From Enterobacter pseudoroggenkampii (GTDB lineage Bacteria; Pseudomonadota; Gammaproteobacteria; Enterobacterales; Enterobacteriaceae), in the NCBI RefSeq assembly GCF_026420145.1, contig NZ_JAPMLV010000001.1, positions 1,054,001 to 1,118,000 on the forward strand: a DNA stretch of 64,000 nucleotides. Reading direction: 5' to 3'. Each line of letters opens with the position of its first letter. Positions within the stretch are counted from its first letter, which is position 1. Of the stretch, positions 63,778-64,000 are shown one piece after another. The position numbers and the translations under genes are program-made. A model generated the notes under the pieces. It was not told the origin of the DNA. It saw nothing but the letters and a program-made list of their open reading frames with translations, and searched no databases.

Positions 63778-64000
63778 TCACCACACCATCAAGACAGCAA
63801 GGCCCAGACATACGGAGAGGGCAAACAGGGAAAGATCCATCAGCATGGGATGCCAGATTTCGCCGGAGTACATCCAGTCGCGAAGCAGACGATGCGCGAT
63901 GAGCCAGAGAATAAAGCCCACCAGCACGGCCTTAAACAGGGGGGGAAAGTAGACTGACGCACCGAAGATCAGGTCCTGAAGGGGTAACCCCTCTGAGCGA
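63778..64000 (-). CDS. ydhI: YdhI, small membrane protein (5' end beyond the window)
   Basis: The last 73 codons of YdhI (E. coli 78 aa): [20 protein letters not shown] and [20 protein letters not shown], then a second hydrophobic helix ending MVW. DUF1656/AaeX-type protein with two membrane helices, first gene of ydhIJK. About five N-terminal residues lie outside the window. The stop is 2 bp before the ydhJ start. Confidence 0.92.
   Translation of the reverse strand, partial: RSEGLPLQDLIFGASVYFPPLFKAVLVGFILWLIAHRLLRDWMYSGEIWHPMLMDLSLFALSVCLGLAVLMVW

Overview
The window is ordinary enterobacterial chromosome, most likely from the Enterobacter cloacae complex or a close genus. It follows the Escherichia coli gene neighbourhood rprA-ydiK-ydiJ-menI-ydiH ... 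sufABCDSE-ldtE-lpp-pykF and then, beyond a species-specific middle part, ydhS-valVW-mdtK-ribE-cfa-punC-punR-purR-ynhF-ydhP-sodB-mepH-grxD-rnt-gloA-nemA-nemR-ydhL-ydhF-sodC-ydhK-ydhJ-ydhI. Encoded proteins are nearly the same length as their E. coli counterparts. The genus is my inference; I could not run a database search.

Region by region. (1) 1-5550: the small RNA RprA, ydiK, an ERIC repeat, ydiJ, menI, ydiH. (2) 5559-13371: an accessory fimbrial region, with two tandem IprA-type (Crp/Fnr-like fold) regulators divergent from a chaperone-usher operon (major pilin, chaperone, usher, tip adhesin, minor pilin) that ends in a LuxR-type regulator. (3) 13438-15588: a formate dehydrogenase H homologue with cysteine in place of selenocysteine, preceded by a sigma-54-type promoter. 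(4) 15779-19127: the blue-light/cold module, ycgZ-ymgA-ariR divergent from bluF-bluR, with a perfect inverted repeat as candidate BluR operator. (5) 19312-20587: an AT-rich island with a probable type VI secretion cargo module: a DUF2778/Tlde1-like L,D-transpeptidase-fold toxin, a small two-helix membrane protein (candidate immunity protein) and an orphan Hcp. (6) 21039-29683: suf operon behind a Fur-like box, ldtE, lpp, pykF. (7) 30061-39034: sulfur amino acid genes (cystathionine beta-synthase and gamma-lyase, divergent from a MetNIQ-like ABC importer interrupted by an ERIC element), fumD, and a four-gene polar amino acid ABC importer. (8) 39274-42914: unannotated-looking small genes, a zinc-ribbon/metallo-beta-lactamase protein, a CynT-like carbonic anhydrase and ydhS. 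(9) 43033-64000: the conserved ydh block, into which an EptA-type phosphoethanolamine transferase gene has been placed beside nemR.

Functional links. LdtE attaches Lpp to peptidoglycan and MepH trims it. SufABCDSE, SodB, SodC, GrxD, NemRA and GloA form an oxidative/electrophile stress set. CBS, cystathionine lyase and the ABC importer together fit uptake and recycling of methionine-derived sulfur into cysteine. The most interesting loci are the Tlde1-like/immunity/Hcp module, the cysteine-type FdhF with its sigma-54 promoter and dyad, the fimbrial regulator region with repeated TAGACC dyads, and a set of very small genes at 39274-39674.
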